Under the pieces are notes generated by a model. The model saw only the letters and a program-made list of their open reading frames with translations, was not told the origin of the DNA and did not search any database. A DNA stretch of 32,900 bases from Thermofilaceae archaeon (lineage in GTDB: Archaea; Thermoproteota; Thermoprotei; Thermofilales; Thermofilaceae), in assembly GCA_026986905.1 (NCBI GenBank), contig JALSNQ010000015.1, positions 1 to 32,900 of the forward strand, given 5' to 3'. A program made the position numbers and the translations under genes. This document shows positions 22,788 to 31,718 of the stretch, piece after piece (positions within the stretch are counted from its first letter, which is position 1; each line of letters starts with the position of its first letter).

Positions 22788-24392
22788 TTATTTTTCGAGC
22801 TTAAAGAGCAGGTGCAGTAGCCGCTCTATATCCCAGGGCGGGGTTGGGGGCTCGCATTCTGGCAGCTGAGCCGCCTCCGCGTAGAATTCTTCCATTGCGT
22901 GTACAAGCTTTTCATAGAACCTGTAGTACTTGTCGTAGATCTCCACCCTCTTGGGGTCGGACCTTATCCTCATCCTCTCGCGGAAGAACCTGGCAGCGCC
23001 CTCTCTAAAGCCGAATAATCCCGTCGCGACGCCCGCGACCACCGCGTCGCCTGCCAGCGCCGCGTCAAGCAGCTCTGGGAGCACGACCTCCTTGCCCGTC
23101 ACGTCGGCCTTTATGCGGGCCCATGTAGGCGTCTTCCCGCCGCCGCCCATCACCACTATCTCGTTACTACGTATACCCTGTTCCTCGAGGACCTCGAGGA
23201 TCTTCCTTATCTCGTACGCGATGCCCTCCATCAACGCACGGAACACGTGGGCCCTCGTATGGTACACCGTTAAGCCGAATATGACGCCGCGGGCATCCGG
23301 GTTCCAGCGCGGAGCCCTGGCGCCCGAGAAGAACGGTATCACTATTAGCCCGTTACTCCCTGGGGGCACGTACTCGGCCTCCATGTCCAGGTACTCATAA
23401 CTCCTCCGCCGCGTCATATCGGCTAGAAGCTTCTCGCCCCCGGCGAACTGGTCGCGGAACCACCTGAGCACGGCGCCCGCGGTCGACATGCCGGCCTCTA
23501 TTGTCCACATACCGTCGACGGCCGACACGGTCACCACGTACCGCATTTTAGGGTCGAGGAGCGGCCTGTCCACGTGGGTCGCCGTCGTGCTCCCAGTCCC
23601 CGTGCTCTCCTCGAGCCTCTGTGGCCCCAGTATGCCCGCGCCGAGCACCTCTGCCTGCCTGTCCCCCATGCCTGCAGCCACCGGGGTCCCCGCTGGGACG
23701 CCGAGCCTCTGTGCGGCCTCCTCTGTCACGTGGCCGACCACTTCTCTGCTGGGATAGGCCTCCGGCATCAGTCTCCTGTACTCCGTGAGGCCCATCCACT
23801 CGAAGAGCTCCTCGTCCCACTCCAGCCTGTGTATGTTAAACAGCATCGTGCGGGAGGCAGCGGAGTAGTCTGTCGCCGCGACCCCTGTCATGCGGAAGAC
23901 CAGGTAGTCTTTCGGCTGCAGGCCCTTCCACGCTCTCTCCAGGAGGCCAGGGTTGTTGTCTCTAAGCCACATGAGCTTGGTGGCGGTGAACGTCGCGTCC
24001 ACGATGAGGCCGGTACGCCTATATATCTCGCCGGGGTCGAGGTTCTCCCTGATCCACTTGGCCTGGGGCGCGCTGCGCCTGTCCATCCATATGGGAATCC
24101 TCCCCAGGCTCCTACCATCGCGGTCTATGAAGGCCATCGTCTCCCTCTGACTGCTGACGCATATCCCGGCTATCCTGGCGGGCTCTATCTTAGCCCTGGC
24201 AAGTGCTTCCCTGACAACGGCCACCGCGGCGTCCCACCAGTCCTCGGGGTCCTGCTCCGCCCACCCCGGTCTAGGGTAGAATGTGGGGTACTCGCGTGTC
24301 GCCGTGGCCTTCACGTCGCCTTCCTCGCCGAAGATCGCCGCCTTCGCCGTGGTCGTGCCGACGTCTATGGCTAGGAGTAGTTTTTCCGACAC
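22788..24392 (-). CDS. FGGY-family sugar kinase, xylulokinase-like
   Basis: A cytosolic carbohydrate kinase of 534 residues. The phosphate-1 motif AIDVGTTTAK is near the start and SSQRETMAF follows. The central AGMGDRQAEVLGAG and STGTGSTT lie before an FGGY-type C-terminal lobe with RGVIFGLTVYHTRAHVFRALMEGIAYE and VMGGGGKTPTW. Best match from memory is xylulokinase, though glycerol and other polyol kinases share these motifs. The frame is open back to 24656, but that part is antisense to the divergent ATPase gene. A minus-strand AAATAAATA (24428-24436) puts transcription start near 24405, so I choose the GTG at 24392. An ATG at 24425 is less likely. Confidence 0.85.
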   Translation of the reverse strand: MSEKLLLAIDVGTTTAKAAIFGEEGDVKATATREYPTFYPRPGWAEQDPEDWWDAAVAVVREALARAKIEPARIAGICVSSQRETMAFIDRDGRSLGRIPIWMDRRSAPQAKWIRENLDPGEIYRRTGLIVDATFTATKLMWLRDNNPGLLERAWKGLQPKDYLVFRMTGVAATDYSAASRTMLFNIHRLEWDEELFEWMGLTEYRRLMPEAYPSREVVGHVTEEAAQRLGVPAGTPVAAGMGDRQAEVLGAGILGPQRLEESTGTGSTTATHVDRPLLDPKMRYVVTVSAVDGMWTIEAGMSTAGAVLRWFRDQFAGGEKLLADMTRRRSYEYLDMEAEYVPPGSNGLIVIPFFSGARAPRWNPDARGVIFGLTVYHTRAHVFRALMEGIAYEIRKILEVLEEQGIRSNEIVVMGGGGKTPTWARIKADVTGKEVVLPELLDAALAGDAVVAGVATGLFGFREGAARFFRERMRIRSDPKRVEIYDKYYRFYEKLVHAMEEFYAEAAQLPECEPPTPPWDIERLLHLLFKLEK

Positions 24393-24402
24393 TTCCCGGC
24401 AC

Positions 24403-24412
24403 CCACGCGTGG
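24403..24412. promoter_or_regulatory. Perfect palindrome at the predicted FGGY kinase transcription start
   Basis: CCACGCGTGG is a perfect 10-base palindrome overlapping the predicted start site of the minus-strand kinase transcript, downstream of its TATA-like element at 24428-24436. A repressor bound here would block initiation. It is short, so chance is not excluded. Confidence 0.35.
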
Positions 24413-24448
24413 CGGGGCTGAACATTCTATTTATTTGTTCCCACCAAT

Positions 24449-24455
24449 GTTTAAG
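24449..24455 (+). promoter_or_regulatory. TATA box of the sugar-type ABC ATPase gene
   Basis: GTTTAAG lies about 25 bases before a run of AAAAGGGG at 24476-24483, where transcription should start. GGGGT just before the ATG at 24490 can serve as ribosome binding site. Confidence 0.35.
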
Positions 24456-24489
24456 TCGAATGAATAACCCGTAGTAAAAGGGGTAGCAG

Positions 24490-25565
<1,076 letters not shown>

Positions 25566-25569
<4 letters not shown>

Positions 25570-26192
25570 CGGCACCCGCGGAACATCTCCCTCTCTTTAA
25601 TCATTCTTTCATAGTCCCTCCTAGGAACGGCTATTTTTCTCCCGCACCGGCTACACTTGTAGACGACCTCTTCTCCGACGCTGACTATGTCCTCCTCCCT
25701 AAGGGGCCGGCCGCACGTGCATACAAAGCCTATAAGCCTAGCGGGGTTACCGGCCACGAGGCCGTGATCAGGCACGTCTTTTGTAACGACGCTGCCGGCA
25801 GCCACCATCGCGTAGCGGCCTATGGTTACGCCACACACTATGGTGGCGTTCGCGCCTATCGACGCGCCCTCCCTTACGAGAGTGGGCACAACCTCCCATT
25901 CCTCGTTGAAAGCCCTTGGATACTTGTCATTGGTAAAAGCCACGTGGGGGCCTACGAAGACGTCGTCCTCAAGCCTAACCCCCCTGTACACCGAGACGCC
26001 GTTCTGTATCTTAACCCTGTTACCTATGACCACGCCAACGTCTACATACACATCCTTACCAAGGTTACACCCCTCACCTATCCTGGCCCCGCTCCTAACA
26101 TGCGCGAAGTGCCATATCCTCGTGCCATCCCCCACCACAGCGCCCTCCTCGACTATAGCCGTAGGATGCTTATAGTAGCCCGTGGATGCCAC
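25566..26192 (-). CDS. Nucleotide-sugar N-acetyltransferase (WlbB/WbpD-like) with zinc ribbon
   Basis: A left-handed beta-helix acetyltransferase of 208 residues, close to enzymes that acetylate the 3-amino group of UDP-2-acetamido-3-amino-glucuronate. Hexapeptide repeats run from about residue 8 to 150 (AVVGDGTRIW, ARIGEGCNLG, NRVKIQNGVSVY, VFVGPHVAFTN, ASIGANATIVCG). The acetyl-CoA end is GNPARLIGFV. The last 50 residues form a zinc-ribbon-like unit with CTCG and CSRCG. The GTG start seems leaderless. In archaea such sugars are found in S-layer or pilin glycans, which would suit the sequon-rich proteins in this window, but that link is inference. No other glycan gene is adjacent. Confidence 0.85.
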
Positions 26193-26223
26193 CCACTAGT
26201 TAGGAGAACCCCCGGTTAAAAGG

Positions 26224-26901
26224 CTAAACCCTCCCCACCTTCCTCCAAGACTTCCAGCTTCTCCTAGCTATCGGCGGCGGCTCGCCCCCATGCCCTTCAA
26301 GCCAACGGGCCGCCCACTCCCTAGTCCTCGGGTCAGACGGGTAGCCCGAGCCGAAATCTCCATACCTAGCCTTGAGGGCCTCGACAAGCCTGTCCCTCTC
26401 CGTCTTGGCCAGGATCGAGGCGGCCGAGACTATAACGTATTTCTTGTCCGCATCGTTCTCCGCGACAACCACCACCCCAGTCTCCTCGGACAGCTTGGCC
26501 GCGAATCGCTCCGGGACAGGATCCGGGGAGTCCACATAGGCTGCCTCCACCCTGCACCTATCAGCTGCCAGTCTTATCAGTTCGGCCATCGCCACCGCCT
26601 CGAGAACATTGAGGCTCCCATACCTTCTCCCCCACACAGCCTCGTCTATCTCCCACGGCTCCACAACCCCGACAGCTGCGAAGTCGAGCATCCTTTCCAG
26701 GATGGCCCTCACCCGCTCCCTACTCCGCGGAGTCATAGCCTTAGAGTCGCGCGCGCCAACGCCCACCAGCGCCTGGAGGCGCCTCCTAGGCAGGCCGGCG
26801 ACGGCCACAACCATGGGGCCTATCATGGGGCCCCGGCCTGCCTCGTCGAGCCCTATTACTAGCGGCTCGCCGCAGCGTTCAGCTATCACCCTCACATCCA
26901 C
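26224..26901 (-). CDS. rnhB: Ribonuclease HII
   Basis: A cytosolic enzyme that cuts RNA in RNA-DNA hybrids and starts ribonucleotide excision repair. The catalytic core motif GLDEAGRG has Asp19 and Glu20. YVDSPDP near 120 carries the third acid, and ENDADKKYVIVSAASILAKTERD near 150 carries the fourth acid and the conserved Lys and Ser. The 225 residues match archaeal RNase HII. GTG is preceded by GGTGAG. It is divergent from the NMN adenylyltransferase gene with only about 55 bases between them. Confidence 0.96.
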   Translation of the reverse strand: MDVRVIAERCGEPLVIGLDEAGRGPMIGPMVVAVAGLPRRRLQALVGVGARDSKAMTPRSRERVRAILERMLDFAAVGVVEPWEIDEAVWGRRYGSLNVLEAVAMAELIRLAADRCRVEAAYVDSPDPVPERFAAKLSEETGVVVVAENDADKKYVIVSAASILAKTERDRLVEALKARYGDFGSGYPSDPRTREWAARWLEGHGGEPPPIARRSWKSWRKVGRV

Positions 26902-26955
26902 GAGCCCTCACCCTTGAGTGGAGATATAGATGGGCGGATGATAATGCTAAGCACG

Positions 26956-27492
26956 ATGAAGTATAAACGAGTGTTTTATCCAGGCCGATTCCAGCCCGTA
27001 CACCTGGGCCACGTTCACGCCATAACGTGGCTCCTCGAAAACGCGGCGGAGGAGCTAGTGGTGGGCGTAACCGCCGCACAGTACAACTACACGTGGGAAA
27101 ACCCCTTCACGGCCGGGGAGAGGATAGAGATGCTGAAAAGAGCCCTTGAAGATACGTGGCACCGCCTCTACGTTATACCCCTAGACAACGTGCCTGACAA
27201 CAGGCTCTGGCTACGCCACGTAGAGACCAGGACTCCGCGCTTCGAGGCAGTAGCCACCAACAACACATTCGTCGAGCTGCTCGCCGAGGAGCGCGGACTA
27301 CCTGTGGTAAAGCCCCCACTCTACAGGAGGGAGCACCTCTCCGGGACACACATAAGGAGGCTCATGGCCTCGGAGGGGGATTGGGAGCCGCTTGTCCCCA
27401 AGAGCGTTGCAGACTTCATCTCCGAGATAGGCGGCGCGGAGAGAGTAAAACGGATAGCCTCCTCCGAAAAAGTGATTATACCGAAGTATTGA
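26956..27492 (+). CDS. nadM: Nicotinamide-mononucleotide adenylyltransferase, archaeal type
   Basis: Joins NMN and ATP to NAD plus pyrophosphate in the cytosol, the last step of NAD synthesis. The nucleotidyltransferase motif GRFQPVHLGH is at residues 10-19 and the second motif, SGTHIRRLM, is near 145. The 178 residues fit archaeal NadM. The frame opens at a TTG at 26914 and has ATGs at 26938 and 26944. GATATAGA (26923-26930) reads as the TATA box and puts transcription start near 26952, so I choose the ATG at 26956, which also gives the usual short N-terminus before GRFQP. Confidence 0.94.
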   Translation: MKYKRVFYPGRFQPVHLGHVHAITWLLENAAEELVVGVTAAQYNYTWENPFTAGERIEMLKRALEDTWHRLYVIPLDNVPDNRLWLRHVETRTPRFEAVATNNTFVELLAEERGLPVVKPPLYRREHLSGTHIRRLMASEGDWEPLVPKSVADFISEIGGAERVKRIASSEKVIIPKY

Positions 27493-27502
27493 GGAACTCC
27501 TT

Positions 27503-27862
27503 TTAAATGAGTCCCTGCTTCTTAGCCTTCTCGACTATCTCCTGGACGAGCTCATCCCTGCTCTTGTTCTCGGCCTCGACGCCGAGTATCTTGGCGAGCT
27601 TCTTGAGGTCCTCGTCGCTCACACTACTCTCCTTACTCGCCACTTCGCGCTGAATGCTTTTAAGGGTGGCTGTCTCCTCATCGCTGAGCTTTCTGCTCTC
27701 CTCCCTGAACACCCTCACGGCCTCGCCCGCCGCCTTAGCCAGCTCCGGTAGCTTGCGTGGCCCAAAGATTATCAGCGCTATCAGTATCAGGATTAGTATC
27801 TCTGTAGGCCCTAGCTGGCCGGTGAAGCCCGGCGTGAACGGAGGTGAATATGCTGGAATCAT
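27503..27862 (-). CDS. tatA: Twin-arginine translocase TatA-type subunit
   Basis: A 119-residue pore-forming or regulatory component of the Tat pathway, which exports folded proteins. A membrane segment at about 21-35 (EILILILIALIIFG) runs into the hallmark FGPRKLPELAKAAGEAVRVFR amphipathic helix. A long charged C-terminal helix follows, including ELVQEIVEKAKKQ. An extra 18 residues rich in Pro and Gly precede the membrane segment. No TatC gene is in the window. It ends 10 bases from the convergent nadM stop. Confidence 0.9.
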   Translation of the reverse strand: MIPAYSPPFTPGFTGQLGPTEILILILIALIIFGPRKLPELAKAAGEAVRVFREESRKLSDEETATLKSIQREVASKESSVSDEDLKKLAKILGVEAENKSRDELVQEIVEKAKKQGLI

Positions 27863-27906
27863 AATCTTGCGCCTCTGCAGGATACACGAGGCCTGACGTA
27901 AATAGG

Positions 27907-28416
27907 TTATGCCCCGCTCCTAAAGAGAAGCCTCTCAGCGTTTTCTAGGCCGGCTCTAGCCCTCACGTATACCAGCGCGTTCACTATCAGGGCGGCTAGG
28001 CCGGCCAATGCGAGGGAAGCCTGCCCACGCGCCACGCCGGCGATGGCGACGGAGAGGCCCAGGAGCACCCCTGAAAGGCCTACGTAGTAGGCGCTCTTCA
28101 CGGCAGCCAGGTACCTTGCCAGGCGCCCACTCTCAGCGCGGCGGAGACTCAGTCCCCGCACGGCTACGATTATGCCGGCCACGAAGAGTATGAGCGACGC
28201 CGTGTATGGGGCTACCAGGTAGAAGCCGTATCCCCCGGCCCCCGTCTTCGGCGCTAGAGTAGCCGGGCCCTGCGGCGCCTTGGCCACGCTGACCCTCGGG
28301 GCTCTGCATCCCTCCAGCGACTCGAAGGCCACGGTGTAGTTGCCGGCGAATGCGACCAGCGAGGCGGCGGTTACTGAAAGCGCTAGTATGAAGGCGGCCA
28401 GCGTGTACTTCGTCAT
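27907..28416 (-). CDS. Small membrane protein of unknown function
   Basis: A 169-residue protein with about four hydrophobic segments: a signal-like N-terminus (5-23), about 68-86, 112-130 and 133-151. The 45 residues between the first two are probably outside and hold one N-x-T site and a single Cys (EGCRAP). A basic loop (RGLSLRRAESGRLAR) should be cytoplasmic. No family is recognised. Minus-strand CATATAAAT (about 28441-28449) is a good TATA box for an almost leaderless transcript. It lies 44 bases upstream of tatA and may be co-transcribed with it. Confidence 0.7.
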   Translation of the reverse strand: MTKYTLAAFILALSVTAASLVAFAGNYTVAFESLEGCRAPRVSVAKAPQGPATLAPKTGAGGYGFYLVAPYTASLILFVAGIIVAVRGLSLRRAESGRLARYLAAVKSAYYVGLSGVLLGLSVAIAGVARGQASLALAGLAALIVNALVYVRARAGLENAERLLFRSGA

Positions 28417-28461
28417 ATCAGCTCTTGATTTGGGAAGGGGAATTTATATGATAAGCTGTGC

Positions 28462-28474
28462 GTATCGCTGATAC
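28462..28474. repeat. Short perfect inverted repeat upstream of the 28416 promoter
   Basis: GTATC-GCT-GATAC is a perfect 5-base inverted repeat. It sits between the stop of the AEC carrier gene (28484) and the TATA box of the next gene on the minus strand. It could be an operator for that gene or part of the carrier's terminator; it is short enough to be chance. Confidence 0.3.
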
Positions 28475-28483
28475 CTAGCCCGG

Positions 28484-29359
28484 CTACGACATGAGCCACA
28501 GGAAGAGCGGTATGGAGACAGCCGAGGCGACGAGGGTGGAGGTGACTACTATCTCCGACACCTTTTCAGCATCGAGGCCGAACTCCCTGGCCAGGACAAC
28601 GTTGCTGACAGCGCTCGGCATGATGGCCTCGAGTAACGCGACTTTGAGCTCTAGGCCCCCAAGAGCCCCCACCAAGCTAAACACCCAGACAAGCAGCATT
28701 GCGACCAACGCGTGTAGAATGTACGTCTCAGCGCCCCTCCTCACGAGCCTGAGGCGTTTCGAGAACTCGAGGCCGAGTATTATCAGCGCCATAGTGGGCG
28801 CGGCGTCGCCTAGGTAATGCGTCACAGCTATAAAGGCTCTAGGAAGGGGCGTGCGCGCAGCACCCAGCGCTGTACCAAGGGCTATGCCGTAGAGCGGGGC
28901 GAAGTAGGCGAGGCGGCGAAGCCCGCTCTTCAGGTCGCCTCTACTGCTCAACAAAGGTATAGCAACGTTTGACGTCGTGTTGTTGCCAAGTATGTAGAAG
29001 CCCACGTCCGCCACGCCCGGCTCACCCCATAGGGGGAGGGCTATCGCCAACGGCAGGTAGCCCGCGTTCGAGTACATCGCAGCCATCGTCGTCTCCACGT
29101 CGCCTCTGAAGAGAACGTGTGCGGCTACGCCGGAACACGCCACGGCCAGGGCCGCTAGAAGGGGGAGCGCCAGCGCTCCAAGCGTTACGCCCTGCGAGGC
29201 CTTCGCATACGTAGACCTGAAGAGGAGGAATGGCAACAGAAGGTAGAGTACAAGCCTCGAAAGGTATGTAAGCTCGGCGTCTCCGGGGCGTCTGATCCTT
29301 CCATAAACCACGCCTAGCAGTAGCGGCGCATAGAAGGCTGCAAAGGCCTCGGCCAGCAA
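28484..29359 (-). CDS. AEC-family (auxin efflux carrier-like) transporter
   Basis: A 291-residue membrane protein with about ten hydrophobic segments in two related halves. Features typical of the AEC family are LLLPFLLFRSTY near 45, SNAGYLPLAI near 97, LGNNTTSNVAIPL near 125, APTMALIILGLEFS near 188 and AIMPSAVSNVVLAREFG near 242. Archaeal and bacterial members move organic acids or similar anions; the substrate is not evident. The start is a TTG, the only one available in frame, with GAGAGGAG about 17 bases before it, so the N-terminus is uncertain. CTTATAGA on the minus strand (about 29414-29421) is a likely TATA box. Confidence 0.85.
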   Translation of the reverse strand: MLAEAFAAFYAPLLLGVVYGRIRRPGDAELTYLSRLVLYLLLPFLLFRSTYAKASQGVTLGALALPLLAALAVACSGVAAHVLFRGDVETTMAAMYSNAGYLPLAIALPLWGEPGVADVGFYILGNNTTSNVAIPLLSSRGDLKSGLRRLAYFAPLYGIALGTALGAARTPLPRAFIAVTHYLGDAAPTMALIILGLEFSKRLRLVRRGAETYILHALVAMLLVWVFSLVGALGGLELKVALLEAIMPSAVSNVVLAREFGLDAEKVSEIVVTSTLVASAVSIPLFLWLMS

Positions 29360-29440
29360 GGGCGGCGCACCACTCCTCTCAGCATGTAGAAGGCTATATC
29401 CTCTACGCCCTAGCTCTATAAGAAATAGTTTGCCGGCAAA

Positions 29441-29449
29441 GGTTTAATT
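29441..29449 (+). promoter_or_regulatory. TATA box of the sugar isomerase operon
   Basis: GGTTTAATTC lies about 25-30 bases before a CCACGTGG palindrome (29466-29473) where transcription should start. GTGAGAGGG then precedes the ATG at 29486. The palindrome at the start site may be regulatory. Confidence 0.4.
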
Positions 29450-29485
29450 CGGTTACAGGGATATGCCACGTGGGTGAGAGGGAGC

Positions 29486-30424
29486 ATGTTCTCAGTCCAC
29501 CTCTCGAAGGACGGCGGAGAGGTAACGGTGAAGTTCCCGTGGAAGGTTAGCATAGTAGCATTCATGGCCAACCCGCCCGTCATGAAGGGCGACGCCGACG
29601 CTGCAAGGGAGGCCTTCGCCACGCTTGCAAGGGATCCCTTCTTCGACGTGATAGAGGTCAACGTGCTGCCAGAGGAGGCGTGGCGCCGCGTAGAGCCCAT
29701 AGTCAGGGAGACCGGCATAGAGGTTGCGAGCGGCCTCCAGCCACTAGTGCTGGCGAAGGGGTTCAACCCCAGCTCTCTAGACGAGGGTGAGCGGAAGAAG
29801 GCTGTCGAGGCCATAAAGGAGGAGATAAAGATCTCCGCGGCCAGGGGCATCAGGAAGGCCGCCTTCTGCAGCGGCCCCGACCCCGGCGACAAGGACAGAG
29901 AGGCCGCGAAGGATCAGCTCGTAAAGAGCCTAAAGGAGGTGGCGGGCTATGCGGAGAAGCTCGGGGTCTACGTGATACTGGAGACGTTTGACAGGTACTG
30001 GGACAAGAAGCAGCTTATAGGGCCTATAACGGAGGCCGTGGAGGTGGCCAAGGAGGTCAGGGAGGAGCACGAGAACTTCGGCCTACTCTGGGATCTGAGC
30101 CACGGCCCCATGCTCGGCGAGCGGCCGAGGGATATAGTGGTCGCAAAGGACTACCTCGCGCACATCCACATAGGCTGCACGAAGAAGATGCCCGACGGCG
30201 CGCTTAAGGACTGGCACCCAGGCTTCTACAGGCCCGGCGCGATAAACGGCGTCGACGACGTCAAGGAGCTGCTGGAAGTGCTGCTTGAGATAGGCTACCG
30301 CGGCGCCGTCGGCTTCGAGGTAAAGCCTGAGGAGGGGCAGGTGTGGCAGGAGCCCGTTCACGCGGCCAAGGGCGTGCTCTACACGGCCTTCGCGAAACTC
30401 GCTGAGGAGAAGCTCCTGAGGTGA
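29486..30424 (+). CDS. Sugar phosphate isomerase/epimerase, TIM-barrel (AP endonuclease 2 superfamily)
   Basis: A xylose-isomerase-like TIM barrel of 312 residues, probably converting a sugar or sugar phosphate with a divalent metal. The expected metal ligands are visible as Glu166 (VILETFD), Asp203 (LLWDLSHGP), His228 (HIHIG) and Glu278 (VGFEVKP), in the right order. The substrate is unknown. I choose the ATG at 29486 because GTGAGAGGG is well placed before it; a GTG at 29474 would add four residues. Its stop overlaps the start of the next gene by 4 bases. Endonuclease IV is an alternative of the same fold, but that family's multi-metal motif is absent. Confidence 0.85.
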   Translation: MFSVHLSKDGGEVTVKFPWKVSIVAFMANPPVMKGDADAAREAFATLARDPFFDVIEVNVLPEEAWRRVEPIVRETGIEVASGLQPLVLAKGFNPSSLDEGERKKAVEAIKEEIKISAARGIRKAAFCSGPDPGDKDREAAKDQLVKSLKEVAGYAEKLGVYVILETFDRYWDKKQLIGPITEAVEVAKEVREEHENFGLLWDLSHGPMLGERPRDIVVAKDYLAHIHIGCTKKMPDGALKDWHPGFYRPGAINGVDDVKELLEVLLEIGYRGAVGFEVKPEEGQVWQEPVHAAKGVLYTAFAKLAEEKLLR

Positions 30425-30816
30425 GGGGTGTGGCCAGGCTCAAGATAACGTTCCCCGAGAGCATAGGGGAAGTGATAGTAGAGCTCATAGACAAGAACCC
30501 GAAGACCCGGGACGCGTTCCTAAGCGCTGTGCCCTTCGAGTCACGGGCGCAGAGGTGGGGCGACGAGATATACTTCTCCACCCCGGTGGAGCTGGGGCAG
30601 GAGAACGCCCAGGAGGTCGTCGAGAAAGGCGACGTCGCTTACTGGCCACCCGGCAACGCGCTGTGCATATTCTTCGGCCCAACACCGGTGAGCAGCCCCG
30701 GCGAGATAAGGCCTGCAAGCCCCGTAAACGTCTTCGGCCGCGTAGTCGGCGACCTAGAAAGGCTGAAGCGCGTCCGCTCGGGGGAGAAGGTTATCGTAGA
30801 GAAGGTGGAAGAGTAG
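30421..30816 (+). CDS. Cyclophilin-like-fold protein
   Basis: A 131-residue beta-barrel-like protein resembling the 'cyclophilin-like' family known from Thermotoga TM1367 and archaea, not a true peptidyl-prolyl isomerase. Signs are [59 protein letters not shown] and [16 protein letters not shown]. Its function is not known to me. The GTG start overlaps the isomerase stop (GTGA), so the two are translationally coupled. That suggests a role with the same substrate or regulation. A second GTG at 30430 is possible. Confidence 0.8.
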   Translation: MRGVARLKITFPESIGEVIVELIDKNPKTRDAFLSAVPFESRAQRWGDEIYFSTPVELGQENAQEVVEKGDVAYWPPGNALCIFFGPTPVSSPGEIRPASPVNVFGRVVGDLERLKRVRSGEKVIVEKVEE

Positions 30817-30847
30817 GAGGAAATATTTTCCCCTTTCTCCGCCTTCT

Positions 30848-30853
30848 GTATAA
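30848..30853 (+). promoter_or_regulatory. TATA box of the aldolase gene
   Basis: GTATAA in CTGTATAACG lies 40-45 bases before the ATG at 30893, predicting transcription start near 30876. AGGGTG at 30879-30884 gives a well-spaced ribosome binding site. Confidence 0.45.
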
Positions 30854-30872
30854 CGCGGCTACCTGGCCGCGT
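30853..30872. promoter_or_regulatory. Operator-like inverted repeat between TATA box and start of the aldolase gene
   Basis: ACGCGGC at 30853-30859 and GCCGCGT at 30866-30872 are perfect 7-base inverted arms around a 6-base spacer. The repeat fills the gap between TATA box and predicted transcription start, the classic position for a repressor site in archaea. Because transcription should start after it, a role as an RNA hairpin in this message is less likely. Confidence 0.5.
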
Positions 30873-30892
30873 GTTCCCAGGGTGTAAGACTG

Positions 30893-31672
30893 ATGGAAAC
30901 GGGGAAAAACATTAGGCTTAGAAGGCTCTTCCGCGATGGGAAAGCCCTTATAGTAGCCCTAGACCACGGGAGAAGGCACGGCCCCATAGAGGGGATCAAG
31001 GATCTAGGCTCGACGCTAGAAAAAATTGTGTCCGCCGGCCCGGACGCCGTGATGATGACGCCTGCGATGATAAGCCGCTACTGGGAAAAAGTGGCCGACG
31101 TATTCCTCGTTGCACGGATAGACGGCACCGGAACCGTGAAGAGCCTCGATGAAAGCGATGACCGCCTTATATCGAGCGTTAGACGCGCGGCCGCATGCGG
31201 CGCCGACGCGGTCAGCGTAATGGTTTACCCTGGCAGTGTGAACGAGCAACAGCTGTGGGAGAAGCTGGCCAAGGTCGTTGAAGAGGCGGATGGACTAGGC
31301 GTACCCGTGATGGCGGAGGTGGTTCCGAAGCCGCCGGTATTCAAGAACAGCCGCGACGCCTACGCCGTTGCATACGGCTCCAGGATAGCCGCCGAGATAG
31401 GGGCCGACATCGTGAAGACGCTCTTCACGGAGGGCTTCAGAGAAGTAGTCGAGTCAACCCCTGTACCCGTGGTCGTCCTCGGGGGTGCTAAGAAGGGAGG
31501 CCCCCGCGACACCCTGAAAATGGTTGAAGAGGCGATCCGGCAGGGCGCAGCCGGGGCCGCCATCGGCAGAAACATCTTCCAGCATGAGAAGCCGGATGCG
31601 ATGGTAAGGGCCCTAATGGCGGTTATACACGAAGGACTCTCCGCCGAGGCCGCGGCCGAAAAATACCTCTAG
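30893..31672 (+). CDS. Archaeal class I fructose-bisphosphate aldolase (DhnA/FbaB family)
   Basis: A 259-residue TIM-barrel aldolase that cleaves or forms fructose 1,6-bisphosphate through a Schiff base in the cytosol. LDHGRRHGP holds Asp24 and His25. VMVYPGS near 109-115 includes the likely catalytic Tyr112, ADIVKT carries the Schiff-base Lys175, and GGAKKGG plus AIGRNIF form the phosphate site. The related ADH synthase and LsrF aldolases share this fold, but the sugar-metabolism setting favours FBP aldolase. It has its own promoter and a palindrome between TATA box and start. The MDP-1-type phosphatase gene follows 46 bases later and may be co-transcribed. Confidence 0.88.
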   Translation: METGKNIRLRRLFRDGKALIVALDHGRRHGPIEGIKDLGSTLEKIVSAGPDAVMMTPAMISRYWEKVADVFLVARIDGTGTVKSLDESDDRLISSVRRAAACGADAVSVMVYPGSVNEQQLWEKLAKVVEEADGLGVPVMAEVVPKPPVFKNSRDAYAVAYGSRIAAEIGADIVKTLFTEGFREVVESTPVPVVVLGGAKKGGPRDTLKMVEEAIRQGAAGAAIGRNIFQHEKPDAMVRALMAVIHEGLSAEAAAEKYL

Positions 31673-31718
31673 GGCTGCGGCCAAGATGCCTGGTAGAAAC
31701 TAGCACGTGGGGCGCATC

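Noticed and set aside
23574-24374. 266-residue plus-strand frame opposite the FGGY kinase gene
   Set aside because: It mirrors the kinase coding sequence and shows no domain. The kinase motifs on the minus strand are continuous.
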